A DNA stretch of 64,000 nucleotides from positions 27,725-91,724 of the forward strand of contig DDJC01000091.1 of the NCBI GenBank assembly GCA_002339015.1, given 5' to 3'. The notes under the pieces were generated by a model. The model saw only the letters and a program-made list of their open reading frames with translations, made no database searches and was not told the DNA's origin. The position numbers and the translations under genes are program-made. Source of the stretch: Burkholderiales bacterium UBA1834 (GTDB lineage: Bacteria > Pseudomonadota > Gammaproteobacteria > Burkholderiales > Burkholderiaceae_C). Each line of letters begins with the position of its first letter. Positions within the stretch are counted from its first letter, which is position 1. Below are positions 20,601 through 35,600 of the stretch, in pieces.

Positions 20601-23600
20601 GGCGACATCATCGTCGATGCCAAGACGCTGGAGAACGTCACCTCCATCGCCGCGGCCGGTGCCGGAGGTGGCACGGCGGGCGTGGCCGGCTCGGCCGGTG
20701 TGCTGGTGCTGGACGTGGTGACGCGCGCCTTCATCGGCGATGACCCGGATGTGGCCGGTGCGTCGCTGGGCGCGGGCGATGTGCATGCCCAGGGCAGCAT
20801 CTCGATCGCCGCCGACGACTACCTGGATGAGACCAACGTCGCCGGCTCCGTCGGTGTCGGCGGCACGGCGGGCATCGGCGCCGCGGTGGGCGTGCCGGTG
20901 GTCAACAAGCGCGTGGAGGCCTTCGTGGGCACCGGGGCCAAGGTCACGGCCGATGGACAGAGCGCGATCGATGTGGCGACGGGCAATTTCAGTGTCGGCT
21001 ACGAAGCCGCGCCCGAGGATCCGGCCAACGTGGACATCAAGAACGGCAGCCGTCCGACCAAGGACAGCGCGCGTTTCGGCCCCACACAGAAGAGTGGCCT
21101 GCTCGACTCCGACCATGACGGCGTGGACGATCGTGGCAATGACCCGCTGTTCTCCAGCGTGCGCGAAGCCGCCCTGGCCAAGCAGCAGGGCTTCCGCGGC
21201 CTGGCGATCAGTGCGACCAACCGCGACAGCGTGAAGAACATCGTGCTGTCGGGCGGGGGCGGTGGCGTGGTGGCCGTGGCGGTGGCCGCGGGCGTCAACG
21301 TTTTCAACACCACGGCCAGCGCCTACATCGGCAATGGCGCCGACGTGAACGCCAGCACGGCGGGCGCGAACAGCGCCCAGTCGGTGCTGGTGGGGGCCGG
21401 CAACGACTTCTACCACCTGGAGGTAGCCGGCGCCGTGGCCGCTGCGGCCAGCGCGGGCATCGCGCCGGCCGTGGGCGTGAGCGTGCTGGATCTGCGCACC
21501 AATGCCTACATCGCCGACGCGGCGAAGGTGAACGCGCGCAACGACATCGCGGTCGATGCGCATGCGGCCGAGAACATCATCCTGATCAGCGCCGGCTTCG
21601 GCGGTGGCGTGGCAGGGGTGGGCGGTGCCGTGTCGGTGCCGGTGATCAACAACATCACGCAGGCCTACATCGGGCAGAACGCCCGTGTGAGCGCAGGCGG
21701 CGATGTGGCGGTGCTGGCTTCCGACGACACCAAGGTCTTCGTGCTGTCCGGCGCGGTGGGGGCGGGCGTGGCAGGGATCGGCGCCTCGGTGGGCGTGCTG
21801 AGCTTGACCAAGGCCACGTCGGCCACGATCGGTGCAGGGGCCCATGTCGATGCCCTGGGGGCCAACACCGGCATCTCGGGGGTGCTCGACGGCACGGCCA
21901 ATGGCACGAGCAGCTTCAACACCGGTGTCGCGCACGGGGTGGTCGTGCAGGCCACCAGCAGCGAGGATGTCAAGCACATCGCGGTCGCAGCGGGTGCCGG
22001 CGTGGTCGGCATCGCAGGCGGCGTGGCGATCACGCTGATCGATTCCGACACGACGGCCTCTGTCGAGGCCAACGCGCAGGTCAACCAGACCAACGGCAAC
22101 GCGGGCGCCTCGCAGCAGCAGGGCGTGACGGTGCGTGCGGCCAACCGCGTGGAGACCTTCTCGTTCGCGGGCTCGCTGGCCGGGGGGCTGGTAGGCATCG
22201 CCGGGGCGGTGGACGTGGGCAGCATCAAGAACGACACCCGCGCGGTGGTGCGCGGTGGCGCGGCCATCACGGCGCGCGGCAAGGTGGCCATCGGGTCGCA
22301 TCACCTGGACTACAACCGTGGCTACACCCTGAGCGCGGGTGGTGGCCTGGTGGGGCTGGCCGCCTCCGTCTCCGTGTGGTCGCTGGGCACGCAGCTCAGC
22401 GGCGGCTACCAGAACAACAGCAATCAGAGCGACAACGCGCTGCGCGGCAGCAACAATGGTCGTGCTGATCAGAAGACGGCCAACGAGCTTGGCAGCCAGA
22501 GCAACCAGGTCGGTGACCTGCTCGGTGGCTACAGCAGCGGCAACCAGGGCGATTCGCGCACCAATGCGAATGAGCGCATCGGCGTGATCAACCAGTCCGC
22601 CGGCTCGTCCGTCAAGACCAAGGGGCCGAGTGCAGCGAGCCTGCAAAAGCTCATCGACGGCACAGGCATCCCCCTGCCGCAAGGCACGCAGACCATCGTC
22701 GAGGCGGGCACCTCGATCACGGCCGGTGGCGACATCACGATCGACGCGAGCGATCGCAGCGACGCCAAGTTCATCGTGGGTGGTGCCGGGGGCGGCCTGG
22801 TCGGCGTCGGTGCGGGCGTGGGCGTGCTCAACATCGCCAACAACGCCCGGGCATCGTCTTCTGGCACCCTCAACGCCGGCGGCAACGTCCGCATCAACAG
22901 CGCGCTGCAGGAAAAGGCCGAACAGTTCACGGCGGCCTTCGGCGGTGGCTTCGTCGGCCTGGGCGCCGCGGTGTCGGTGATGACCGTCACCAGCACCTCG
23001 CAGGCCTTCATCGGCAACAACGGCATCGTCGGCTCGGCCGACAACCTCGATATCCTGGCCAGCGGCATCCAGAACTTCTCTGCCCAGACCGTGGGCGGCA
23101 GTGTGGGCGCGGTGGCCATCGGCGCCTCTTTCAGCCGGATCAATGTCGGCAACGCCTCGGCGCCGGACGTGCAGGCCAACATTGGCGCGAACGCCGAGAT
23201 CGGCCAGAGCGGCTCGGTGGGCAATGTGCGCGTGCAGGCCCTGTCCACCGTCTCCGCCACGCTGGAGACGAACGCGCTGGCCGGCGGCATCGCGGCGGGC
23301 AGCTTCAACTTCGCCTTCGCCGACATCAAGCCGGATGTGCGCGCCTTCATCGGCGAGAACGCCAAGGTCACGACCACGGGCAACATCGGGGTGTACGCGG
23401 GCACCGACCACTACGCCAAGACCGATGTGATGAGCCTGACCGTCGGTGGCGCGGCCGGCGGTCTCAGCCTGGCCTACTCGACCATCGATCCGGACGTCTA
23501 CGCCACGGTGGCCGGCACCATCCATGCCGGTGGCAGCCTGTCCGTGGTGGCGGGCCACAACGTGGATCCGCTCACGCTGCTGGCCATCCAGCACGGCGGC

Positions 23601-26600
23601 AGCTCGCCGGGCGCCTATTCGATGGCCGAGGCGCCCTCCGTCGCGGTGTTCTCCGCCAATGCCTCGCTGGCGCGTTCGTATTCGACGGCCGATGTCAGCG
23701 CGGGCATCGGCAGTGGTGCGGACATCCATGCCAATGGCGCCGTCACGCTGCGTGCAGACGGCGTCAACGTCTCCAAGGCCCGAGGCAAGGGCTTCAATCT
23801 CACGCTGGCGGGCTTCAGCCTGCTCAATGCCGAATCCAAGGCCTCCGGCTCGAACCAGGCCACGGTGGGCAACGACGCCAGCATCGACAGCGGCAGCCTG
23901 CAGGTGGCGGCCAACGGTGTCGACCACGCCCGTTCAGAAGACGATTCGACCAACCTGTCCGGCCTGGGAAGCATCGGCTATTCCAAGGCCACGGCCACCG
24001 TGGCACCCACGGTCAAGGCGCAGATCGGCGAGGGCGTGGAGGTCACGACCACCGGCAACGTGGCCGTGCAGGCCGAAAGCATCACCGATGGCGATGCCAT
24101 TGCCAACAGCGTGAGCGCCAGCCTGGGCGGTGCCTTCGGCATGGTCTCGGCCGAAAGCAACATCACCCCCACCGTATCGGCGCTGGTGGCCTCGTCCGGC
24201 GGCAATGCCACCCGCATCACGGCCGGTGGCGCCGTCAGCGTGGAGGCCAGGCACGGCAGCCCGGTCTCCCTGTCCGACGGCACGCTGTCAGGCCTGAACA
24301 CCGGCAGCGATACGCTGACCACGTCGCAGCCGCATGGGCTGGCCACGGGCGATCGCATCCAGTACCAGACCAATGGCAACGCGGCCATTGGCGGCCTGAC
24401 GGCCGACCGCACTTACGGCGTCATCGTCATCAACGACACGACCGTCAAGCTGGGCAACCCCTTCGTGTCGAAGGATGTCAGCGACGCCTACGACACCATC
24501 CGCTTCCTGGCCCCCCACAACCTGTCCACCGGCGACCGCCTGATCTACGGCTTCGGGCCGGACGGCACCGGCGGCAACCCGAGCGCCATCGGCGGCCTGG
24601 CCAATGGCGTGGCCTACTACGTGCGCGTCATCGACTCGATGACCGTCAAGCTGGGCACCTCGCTGTCCCAGGTCACGCAGGCCAGCAAGAGCTTCCAGCC
24701 GGCCAACGTGGCGGCCGACACCGACATCTTCACGCTCACCGGCCACGGCTTCGCCGACGGCGCGGCCGTGACCTACCGCGGCCCGCGCACGGCGCGCTTC
24801 TTCGGCAGCGCGGTGGACGACACCAACGAGCAGCTCTTCATCGGCGCGGCGCCCAATGATTTCCAGACCGGCGACCGCATCACCTACACCGTCACCGGTG
24901 TGGACGGCAAGCCGGCCGTGGCCATCGGCGGCCTGACGAACGGGGCGTCCTACTACGTCAAGCGCGTCAACGCGGACACCATCAAGCTGTCGGTCGATCC
25001 GATCGAGGACGATGGCGAAGACGTCTTCATCAACCTCAGCCGCAGCGAGGCCGCCGACATCAGCCAGCACAAGCTGGTGCGCTTTGGTGAAAAGGCCATC
25101 GGCAACCTGACGGACGGCAAGACCTACTACGTCAAGCGCCTCGACGCCGACACCTTCCAGCTGGCCGAAACGGCCGGCGGCCAGGCCATCAATGTGACCA
25201 CGGCCGGGGTGGCCGGCACGCAGTACATCGGCGTCGAGGGCATCGACCTCAGCGCGCAGGGCGTGGCCGGCCAGCATTGGCTGGCGCGTGACCTGAGTGG
25301 CGCGCTGTCGGGCACCCAGCGCCTGGCCGGCGCGGGTGGCATCGTTGGGGGCAGCGGGCCGTTCGGCATCGATGGCGTGTCCTATGCCAAGGGCATCGGT
25401 CCGTCCTTCGCGCTGCTGATTGCGGGCGCCGGGGCCAACGCCACGGTCAACATGAAGCCGACCGTCTCGGCCACCATCGGGGATGCGGCCGTCGTGATCG
25501 CCGATGGCCACATCACGGTATCGACCGAGGTGCATGGCAATGCGGACACCGATGCCGGCGTGACCACCGGTGCCGTGGTCGGCACGCTGGGCAAGTCCAC
25601 GGTGCGCGTCAACTTCGTGCAGAACGCGCAGACCTCGATCGGGGCGGGGGCCACGGTCCATGCCGGTGGCAATCTGGCCGTGACCACCGTGAACCGCCAT
25701 GTGGCGACCGGATCCTCCTATGCGGGTGGGGGTTCGGCCGGCGTTTCAGTCACGGGGGCCGACGCCATCGTCGACGCCCGCCCGACCACGCTCACGACCA
25801 TCGGCAGCAATGCCAATCTGCATGCCGACGGCGACATCACCCTGAGTGCACGCCTGGGCGCCAAGGGCAAGATGGTGGCCGATTCGGTGGCCTACTCCGG
25901 GTTGGGGTCGGGTGGTTCGACCTATTCGTTCTGGGCGTTGGGCAATGCGGCGGGTGACTTCAACTCGCCGACCTACGAGATCAAGGTGCTGGTCAATCAA
26001 GGGGCCGTGGTGCGCGCCGAGCGCAAGCTCACCGTGCAGGCCCTGCTCGACGAGACCGACATCAAGGCGCGTGCAGAGGCCTCTGCCGCCTCGGCCTTCT
26101 ATTCCGATCCGGATTCCAACGCACGTGCCTTCATCAAGACGCTGTCGCTGGTGGACGTGAAAGCCGGCGCCCGCCTGACGGGTGTCAACCGGCTGGACGT
26201 GCTCGTCAAGGCCGATGGCGCCGCGATCGATGCCTACGCCTACTCGGACGGCGGCAGCCTGTTCGGCGGCCCCGATGCGGATGCCTATGCCTACCACCGC
26301 GCAGCCACGCGTGTGCTGGCCGAGGCCGGCGCGGTGTTCGCCTCCAAGGACCTGAACGTCGAAGCCATTGTTCAGAACGTGCCGCGCACGGCGCGCGGCG
26401 ATGCGGTCGGCTTCACGCTCAACCCCTTCGACCAGCCCTCCTTCGATGCGCACCGTGATCAGGACTGGAGCCGCCACATCACCTTCGATGCCGATGTGAT
26501 CCTGATGGCCGCGCCGACACCGCGCCTGGTGATCGGCGCCAACGGCAACATCGTGGAAGCCGTGGGTGTCACGGCCACCATCGATGCCACGCGCATCGTG

Positions 26601-29600
26601 GTGGACAACATCGACAACAACGGCAAGGTGGGCAAGGCGCGTTTTGCCGCCAACGCCGTCTCGGCCGGTGGCGTGCCCATCATGGGGGTCATCGATGGCG
26701 ACCAGGGCACGCTCACGGTCGAGCACAGCTTCGAGACGGTCGAGATCCTGAACTACTCGACCAAGGACCTGTGGGTCCAGGGCATCAACCCGATCGACCG
26801 CACCGGCCGCGCCAAGGTGGACATCGAGGTCGATCTGCGCAGCTACTTCTTCGACATCGTCCACAGCTACGCGCCCACGCGCATCGACATCCTGAACCTG
26901 GGCACCACGGGTGCGGCCGATGTCTACCTGCATGGCCTGATCGACAACCCCATCGGCACAACCAATGTGCTGGCCAACCGCGGTGATGTCTATGGCACCA
27001 GCCTGGGCACCACCCGCAGCAACATTGTCAACATCGAGGCGGCGCTCAATGTCGGCCTGGTGCCGCCCATCAACTTCGGCCAGTTCTCCATCGGCCGCGT
27101 CGAGATCGAACTGGTGCAGAGCCAGGGCCGGCCTACCGACCTGACCCTCACGGCCGGTGGCAACGCCTATGTCGGCCTGCGCCTGCTGCAGCGCGACAAC
27201 TCGGGCGCCGCGCCGGTGCTCAACGTCGGCACCTTCCAGACCGGAGGGGACAGCGACATCATCGTGCGCGAGGCACGCCGCCAGACGCAACTGGCCAATA
27301 CGCCGTCGGGCTACCTGGTGGATGTCACCGAGACCACGCCCATGAGCGGCGGCAGCAGCACGGCTGCCTACGCCAACCATTTCAAGCCCGATGGCGGCGG
27401 CCCCGTCTTCGTGCCGCCGCTGGGCATCTTCGGCAGCGGCAGCACCCTGATCAACCACCTGGCCAGGTTCGATCTGATCAAGGCCGGCGGCAACATCAAG
27501 GTCGTGGGCGCCTACACGACGACGCGCATCGACATCCAGGCCAACACCGACATCACGGGCCTGGGCCACATCGATGTGGACACCAATGGCGATGTCACGC
27601 TGGTCGAGATCGTGGGGGATCTGCGCGCGGGCCGCATCACCTCCGATGCCAATGACGTGACGCTGACCGCGGCCGCGGGCATCAAGGATGCACTGGCCGA
27701 TGCCGAGCCGGACGTGGAAGGCAACACGGTGACGCTGACGGCGCTCGATGGCTCGATCGGCACCTTCTTCAACGACCTCGAGATCGACAGTCAGCACTCG
27801 GTGGCTGGCGGCAGGCTCATCGCCAATGCCACGTCCGATGTCTACGTCTGGGAAACGCAAGGCAGTCTGCTGATCGAGCAGGTCGCTGCCAGCACGGGCG
27901 ATGTGCGCCTGACCACCACCGATGCCCGAACCTCCGGCGACGACATCCAGGTCGGCCAGGGCCACAGCATCCTGGCCTTCCTGGGCGCCATCACGCTGCA
28001 GGCCGGCGACAACATCAACATCAATGGCGAAGTCCGCACGAGCGGGCGGCGCCTGACCTTCCGCGTCGATTACCGCAACAACGACGCGGACGGTGGTTTC
28101 CTGAGCACCCGCGGCATCCTGCAGGGCGGTGCGATCCTGATGGAAGGCGACGAGGACGACGACACGCTCGATGTCACCGGCCACAACATCGCCACCCGTG
28201 GCTACGGCTACGGCGGCAATGACAACCTGATAGGCAGCGACGTCGGCGACGAGCTCTATGGCGGCGAGGGCGCCGACCGCATCGACGGCCGGGCAGGCGA
28301 TGACCTGATCGTGGCCGGCAACGGTGTGGGCGACATCCTCCTCGGCGGGGGCGGCGCCGACACCATCTACGGCTCGCCCGAGGGCAGCCTCAGTGACCCG
28401 GACTTCACCGACACCACCCGCTTCGGCGACGTGATCGACGGCGGCGAAGGCGACGATGTCATCTACGCCCAGGGCGGCGCGGACGACATCCGCGGCGGCG
28501 CGGGCAAGGACTGGATCGACGGCGGCTCGGGCAATGACCTGATCCGCGGCGGCGCCGGCGCCGACACCATCTATGGCCATCTGGGCAACGACACGATCTA
28601 CGGTTTCGACGACCCGGCCAATTCCAGCACGGACGACGCGGCGCTGGACAACCTGTTCGGCGAGTGGGGTGACGACATCATCCACGGCGGCGCGGGCAGC
28701 GACTACATCGACGGCGGGTTCGGCAACGACGTTGTCTTCGGCCGCGCCGGCAATGACATCATCCGCACCGGCTACGGTGCCAACACGGTGGATGGCGGCG
28801 ATGGCGATGATGCCATCTATGGCTCCGACGACGGCGTCGACGTCATCGATGGTGGTGGCGGCGATGACCGCATCTGGGGCTATGCCGGCAACGATGTGAT
28901 CGATGGCAACCGTGGCAAGGACATCATCGATGCCGGCGCGGGTGACGACACCGTGTCCGGTGGCGCGGGCGCCGATGTCATCGTCGGCGGCGCGGGCCAT
29001 GACACCCTGTATGGCCACAGTGCCAGCGGCGCGGGCGATGACAACGCGGTGGACCACCTCTACGGCGATTTCGGCACCGGCAAGGACGAAGCCGGCTCCG
29101 GCACCGACCGCCTGTATGGCCAGGGCGGCAACGACCTGCTGTTCGGCGAGGGCGGTGACGACTACATCGCCGGCACCGCGGGGTTCAACCAGCTTGAGGC
29201 CAGCGGCGGCACGAGCAATGTCATCGACTTCGGCAATTCGGCCGACACCAGCAGCTTCGTGCCGGGTGCACCGACCCTGGCGCCTGCCGCACAGGCCATC
29301 GACTACACCCTGAGCCGCGCGGCGCTGCAGCTGCCCGACGGCATGGTGCAGCGCGGCCGCTGGGCCGACCTGGGTGGCACGGCCGATGGCAGCGGCCTGT
29401 CCGGCCAGGGCGGCTTCTCGTCCGACCCGGTAGTGGCCGTCAGTGGCACGGCGCAGTACGTGGCCTGGACGGACACCCGCACCGGCACCCCGCAGATCAT
29501 CGTGGCCAAGCTGCAGAACGGCGTGTGGACACGGCTGGGCGGCGCGGCCAGCGGCAGCGTGCTGGGGGCCGGCGCCTCCGGCAACCTGAACGCCTCTTTC

Positions 29601-32600
29601 GATCCGAGCATCGTGATCGACGGCACCGGTGCGCCCATCGTGGTCTGGACGGCCGAGCACAACGGCCAGCGCGACATCCGTGCGGCGCGCTTCGATGCCG
29701 CCACGCAGACCTGGACGGCCCTGGGCGGCTCGCTCTCCACGGGCGGCCTGAGCAACACCGGCACGGCCGAATCGGCGCGCGTGGTGATGACGGCCAACGG
29801 TCCCGTGGTGGTGTGGCTCAACGGCGCGTCTGACGCCAAGAGCATCCATGCCCGCATCTTCTCGGGCGGCAGCTGGATCGAGATCGGCGTGGGCAGTGCC
29901 ACGGGCACAGGCCTGGGCGGCGGCCTGCCAGCGTTTGATGTCGAGGATCTGGCCGTGGCCAGCGACGGCAACCGCGTGGCCGTGGCCTGGAGCCAGGATG
30001 TCGGCGCGGTGCGCCAGATCTACCTCAAGGAATACACGGGCGGCACGGCCGGCAGCTGGGCCGCGGTGGCCGGCTCGGCCAGCGGCAGCGGCGTGAGCGG
30101 CGTGCTGGGCAGCAGCCTGGAAGGCGTCATCAGCCACAACGCCACGCCCAGCGTCACCTACTTCCAGGGGCGCCTCTTCGTGGCCTGGCAGACGCATGCC
30201 GACCAGGGCGCGGCCCTGGTGGTGGCCAGCTACTCCAACACGGCGGTGCGCACGCTCACCGTGCACGACACCTTCGGTCTGGCCTATGGCCACGACGTGC
30301 CGGCTCAGCCCCAGCTCACCGCCGGCGGCAACGCACTGCGCCTGGTGTGGCTGCGCGAGCCGAGCGACGGCATCTCCTCCGACCTGTACGTGCGCCTGTG
30401 GAACGGCAGCCACTTCATCGAGGAGGTGCCCACCGAGGCGTCCGGCCCGGGCGCCAGCATCACCGGCCGCAAGGCCAGCGACCTGGCCGTGGCCACGGAT
30501 GCCTCCGGCCGCACCATCGTGGTCTGGCAGGACAACCAGAACGGCGAACCCGAGGTCTATGCCCGTGGCATGACGGCCACCATCGGCCGCACCTTCGTGG
30601 CCGATGCCTCGCAGGGCACGACGGTGCAGGACATCCTCAATGCCAACGACCTGGGCGCGGGCGATGCCATCATCGTCATCGGCCAGCACGGCAACGTGTC
30701 CATCGCGGCCAACGACGCCGGCGTGGCGATCTACGGCAGCCCGGGCAGCGCGCTGGGCACTGTCACGGTGGCGGAGGGCGCGGACAACGTGCTGCTGTCG
30801 CGCGTCACCGTGGATGGCGTGATCACCGTCAACGGTGCGAACAACTTCACCGTCACCGAGTCCGAGCTGAGCGGCGTGGTGCTCAACGGCGGCACCGGCG
30901 CGCAGATCCTGTACAGCCAGATCCTGGACCGCACGCGCGGCAGCGCGATCGTCGTCAACGGCGCGGTCACGAACGCGCTGATCGACCACAACCAGCTGAG
31001 CGGCCTGCGCATCCTGCCGGCGAACGGGCAGGGCGCCGTCAACCTGACGGCCTCCAACAACCGCATCACCACCGATGGCACGGCCCTGTTCGTGGGTGTG
31101 GCGGCCAGCGGCCGCATCCGCGACAACGTCCTGTCCGGCCAGCAGGTCGGCCTGGACCTGGCCAGCGCGTTCACCGGCCTGATCGACGGCAACACCATCC
31201 AGGGCGCGGCCATCGGTGTGCGCCACGACACGGTGGCCACGCTGGCCGGCAACACCATCACGGGCAACACGGTGGGCATCCGCACCACCGTGGCCGGTAC
31301 CACCCAGGGCCTGGGGTTCACGGCCGGCTCGCAAGCCAACGTCATCGAGAACAACGACACCGGCATCGTCGCGGTCAACGCGCAGTTCCAGCTGCAGACC
31401 CTGCGCAACAACACCATCGGTGTCAGCGGCAGCGGCATCATCGGTGGCGGCTCGCTGGAGCTGGCCAACGTGTTCGAAGGCAACCAGCGCGGCGTGACGG
31501 CCTTCACCGGCCTGGTCCAGTACAGCCGCTTCACCGGCAACGACATCGCCATCGACGTCACGGCCACGATGAAGGGCCTGAAGATCTGGCACAACGTGTT
31601 CGACAGCAATGGGCGCTACGGCGTGCTGCTGTCGGGCACCTCCGACATCCGCATCTACCAGAACACCTTCTACGCCAAGAGCGGCGACAACATCCACCTC
31701 GAGAAGGTCTCGTCCAACATCGAGATCCAGGGCAACATCCTGTGGGCCGAGGGCGGCTACGACATCTACGTGGCCAACGACTCGCAGGCCGGCTTCTACA
31801 GCGACTACAACAACCTCTACAAGACCGGCCACGGCCGGCTCGTCTACTGGACGAAGGACTTCCTGGATGTGCTCGACTGGCAGGCCGACGTGGCCCGCTA
31901 CGACCTGCATTCCATCGGCGCCACGGTGGTCAACCCCGACTGGGCCAAGCCGGCCTTCGTGGACCTGGCGCGCGGCGATTTCCGCCTGTTCGACACCACG
32001 GCCGGCCTGCGCTTCACGAGCTCGAGCATCGAAGGCTCCAACGCCGCGCTCGACCAGAGCGTGCCGCCGCACTACGGCCCCAACCTGCTGGCCAACGGCA
32101 GCTTCGAGAGCGGCACCACCGGCTGGTCGGTGAACGCCGGCGGCGCCGTCAAGGGCAGCAGCCCGGGCGCCTACGACGGGGCGCAGTTCTACGCGCCGGG
32201 CAGCATCGAGCAGGGCTTCGCCACGCAGACCATCAACCTGCTGAACGCGGGCTTATCCGCGGCGCTGCTCGACTCCGGCCTGCAGGACCTCGTCTTCGGC
32301 GGCCGCGTGCGCACCGCGCCCACCGATCCGCGCGATGCCGGCAGCATCACCATCAAGTTCCTCGATGCAGGCGGCAACCTGATCCGCCAGCAGGTGCTGA
32401 ACGGCCTGAACACGGCCGACCGCTGGGAGCTGGTGAGCGGCCGCGTGGCCATCCCCACGGGGGCCCGCTTCGCGGAGTTCCGCTTCGATGCCGACCGCAA
32501 CGCCGGCAGCGACAACACCGTGGTGCTCGATTCGGCCTTTGTCTACGCCGTGGCCGATGCCTACGTGGCGAACCTGGGCGCCTGGGGTGCCGGCAACCAC

Positions 32601-35600
32601 GAGCCGGGTGATCCGACCGCGCGCAAGATCATGTTGCGCTTCCCGGATCTGTACACCGACTGGGAAAAGAACGAGCCCCTGGCGATCCGCTGGGAGACGG
32701 TCAACAACACCAGCAACTCGCCGGTGCGCATCGACCTGATCCAGGACACGCCCGACGGGCCGAAGTTCGTCACCAACATCACCGCCTCGACCATCGACGA
32801 TGGCGAGTTCGTCTGGATCCCGGGCAACAGCGGCATCGATTTCGGCACCAAGGGCCTGCGCATCCAGGTATCGCTGGTGGAGGCGCCCGAGGTCATCGAC
32901 CGCAGCCAGGAAAACTTCAGCGTGCCCGAGGACGGCACGAACTACTACGTCGACGACAAGAGCAACACGGGCGATGTCTACACGCCGAACGCCTGGGGCG
33001 ACAACCGCCACACCGGCAAGACGCCGGACGCGCCCAAGCCCAACCCGGTCAACGTGCTGCGTGCCTATGACCTGAAGGCTGGCGACACGCTCTACATCGA
33101 CACCGGCGACTACCCGATGATCGACCCGATCGCCGTGTCGGGCAGCCAGGACGTGAGCCTGATGGCCGGACCCGGCATGGGCCGCGACGAGGGCTTCACC
33201 ATCACCGGCCCGCTGGATGCCTCGAAGATCGCCAAGCTGTTCCCGGCGATCCCGGGTGACAAGTCGCGCCCGCTGATCTACCTCAACGACGCGGATTTCG
33301 TCAGCATCCACCACCTGACGCTGGAGAACGCCAACCGCGGCATCTACGCGGTCAACAATTCAGACAGCTTCAGCGCCTCCTACATCACGGCCTCGGGCCA
33401 CACACAGGACGGCATCTGGGTGCAGGGCGCCTCGCCCTTCGGCGATTTCGACCACCTGCTGAGCTTCAACAACGGTGGCCATGGCGTCTACATCGATGGC
33501 GCCATCGACACCCTGACCCGGTCCACCGCCTCCGGCAATGCCAAGAGCGGCTTCACGGTGACCGGGCGCATCAACGCCGTCAGCGAGAACACCGCCCATA
33601 CCAACACCGACTGGGGCTTTGCCTTCACGGGCTCCGGCGCGGCGCTGATCCAGCGCAACACGGCCTATGGCAACCGGGCAGGCCTGTACGTCTACAACAA
33701 CGTGGGCGGCACGGTCTCGACCATCGGCGGCACCGATCTGGCGCTGGGCAACGGCAACGTCATCTTCAACAACCGCGATGTCGGCATCCAGGCCGAGCAG
33801 GGCGTGCTGGTGGCCGGCAACACGGTCTACGGCAACAAGGGCGCCAATGCCTGGGGCATCTACGCCCGCTATGGCGCCACCGTGCAGTCGAACGTGGTGT
33901 TCAACAACAGCCATGGCGTGTACGTGCATGACGGCGCCGTGCTGATGAACCGCGTCTATGCCAACACGGGCACCGGTGTCGAGGCCAGCATCTCCGATGT
34001 GACCGGCAACGTCATCTACTCCAACGCCATCGGGCTGCGGTTGACGGACACGAACTGGGCCCGCGAGAACACCGCGCGCAACAACATCGTCTACGCCAAC
34101 ACCGAGCATGCGGTGCTGATCAGCGGCGACAAGTTCACCTTCATCAACAACACCGTCTACCAGGTGGTGGGCGATGTGGTGCGGCTGGACAATGCGGCCA
34201 ACGTGCGCCTGTACAACAACGTGCTGGGCGCCGTGACGGGCTCGGCCATCGTCGTCAACGCCAACAGCCAGATCGGCTTCGCGTCCGACTACAACCTGTT
34301 CATGCCCTCGGCGGGCGGCTCGGTCGGTGTCTGGCAAGGCACGGCCCGCGGAACGCTGGCGGCCTGGCGCGCGGCGGCCTTCACGGATGCCAACAGCCTG
34401 ACGGGCAACCCCTACTTCGTCGACATCGACGGCGCGGACAACGTGCTGGGCTATGTCAACGCAGCCAACGACGGGCGCGACGACGACTTCCACGAGGCCA
34501 GCCTGTACGGCGGCTTCCGCGGTGGCAGCGGCCTGGCGCCCGTGGTGGGGCCGAACACCGTGCCGGTGATCATCGCGCCGACGGCCACGGTCAACATCGC
34601 CGTGCAGTCACCGCTGATCGACCGCGGCCGTGCGGGCGACGACTACAGCAACGAGCCGGCCCCCAATGGCGGCTACATCAACATCGGCGCCTACGGCAAC
34701 ACGGCGCAGGCCGGCCGCAGCCCTGGCCAGTACATCACGGTGCTCTCGCCCAACGGCGGCGAACGCATCGGCCAGAACAGCACGGCCGAGATCCGCTGGC
34801 GCTCCTTCGGCTTCGCGGGCAACGTCAACATCGAGTACCGCGGCGCAGGCCAGGCCAACTTCACGATGCTGGCGGCCAACGAGGCCAACGACGGCAGCTG
34901 GAACTGGCTGGTGGACGGCGGGGTGTTCGCGCCGGGTGCGGACTACGAGATCCGCATCACCTCGGTCGGCACGCCGGCCATCACCGACACCTCGGACACC
35001 CAATTCGAAGTGCTCTCGCCGATCCACTACTACTATGTCAACGATGGCTCGATCACGGGCGACGAGTACACGACCGCGGTCGGCAACGACGCCAACGACG
35101 GCCTCACGCCCGACAAGCCCAAGGCCTCGATCCGCTCGGTGCTGGACACCTACGACCTGAACCCGGGCGACATCATCCTGGTGGACACCGGCCACTACAC
35201 GCTGGGCACCAACATCTTCATCGTCACGCAGGACAGCGGTGTCGTGATCCGCGGTGCGGTGAACGGCCTGACCACGCTGGACCGTGGCAACACGAATGCC
35301 GGCACGGCGGTGTTCGAGTTCCAGGGGGCCGATGATGTCAAGCTGGAGCACCTGAGCATCACGGGCGCGCGCTTTGGCGTGTACGCCGGCAGCGGCACGG
35401 ACAGCGACCGCATCACGGTCTCGGACAGCCGGATCTACGGCAACGCGAGCAACGGCCGCGGCGTGTGGATCGACACGGGCAATGATTTCTTCACGCTGAG
35501 CAGCAGCCAGGTGTGGAACAACGGCAGCGGCGGGGTGGCCATCGGCGGCACGGACGCGGTGGTCGAAGGCAACGACATCCACCGCAATGCCGGCTGGGGC

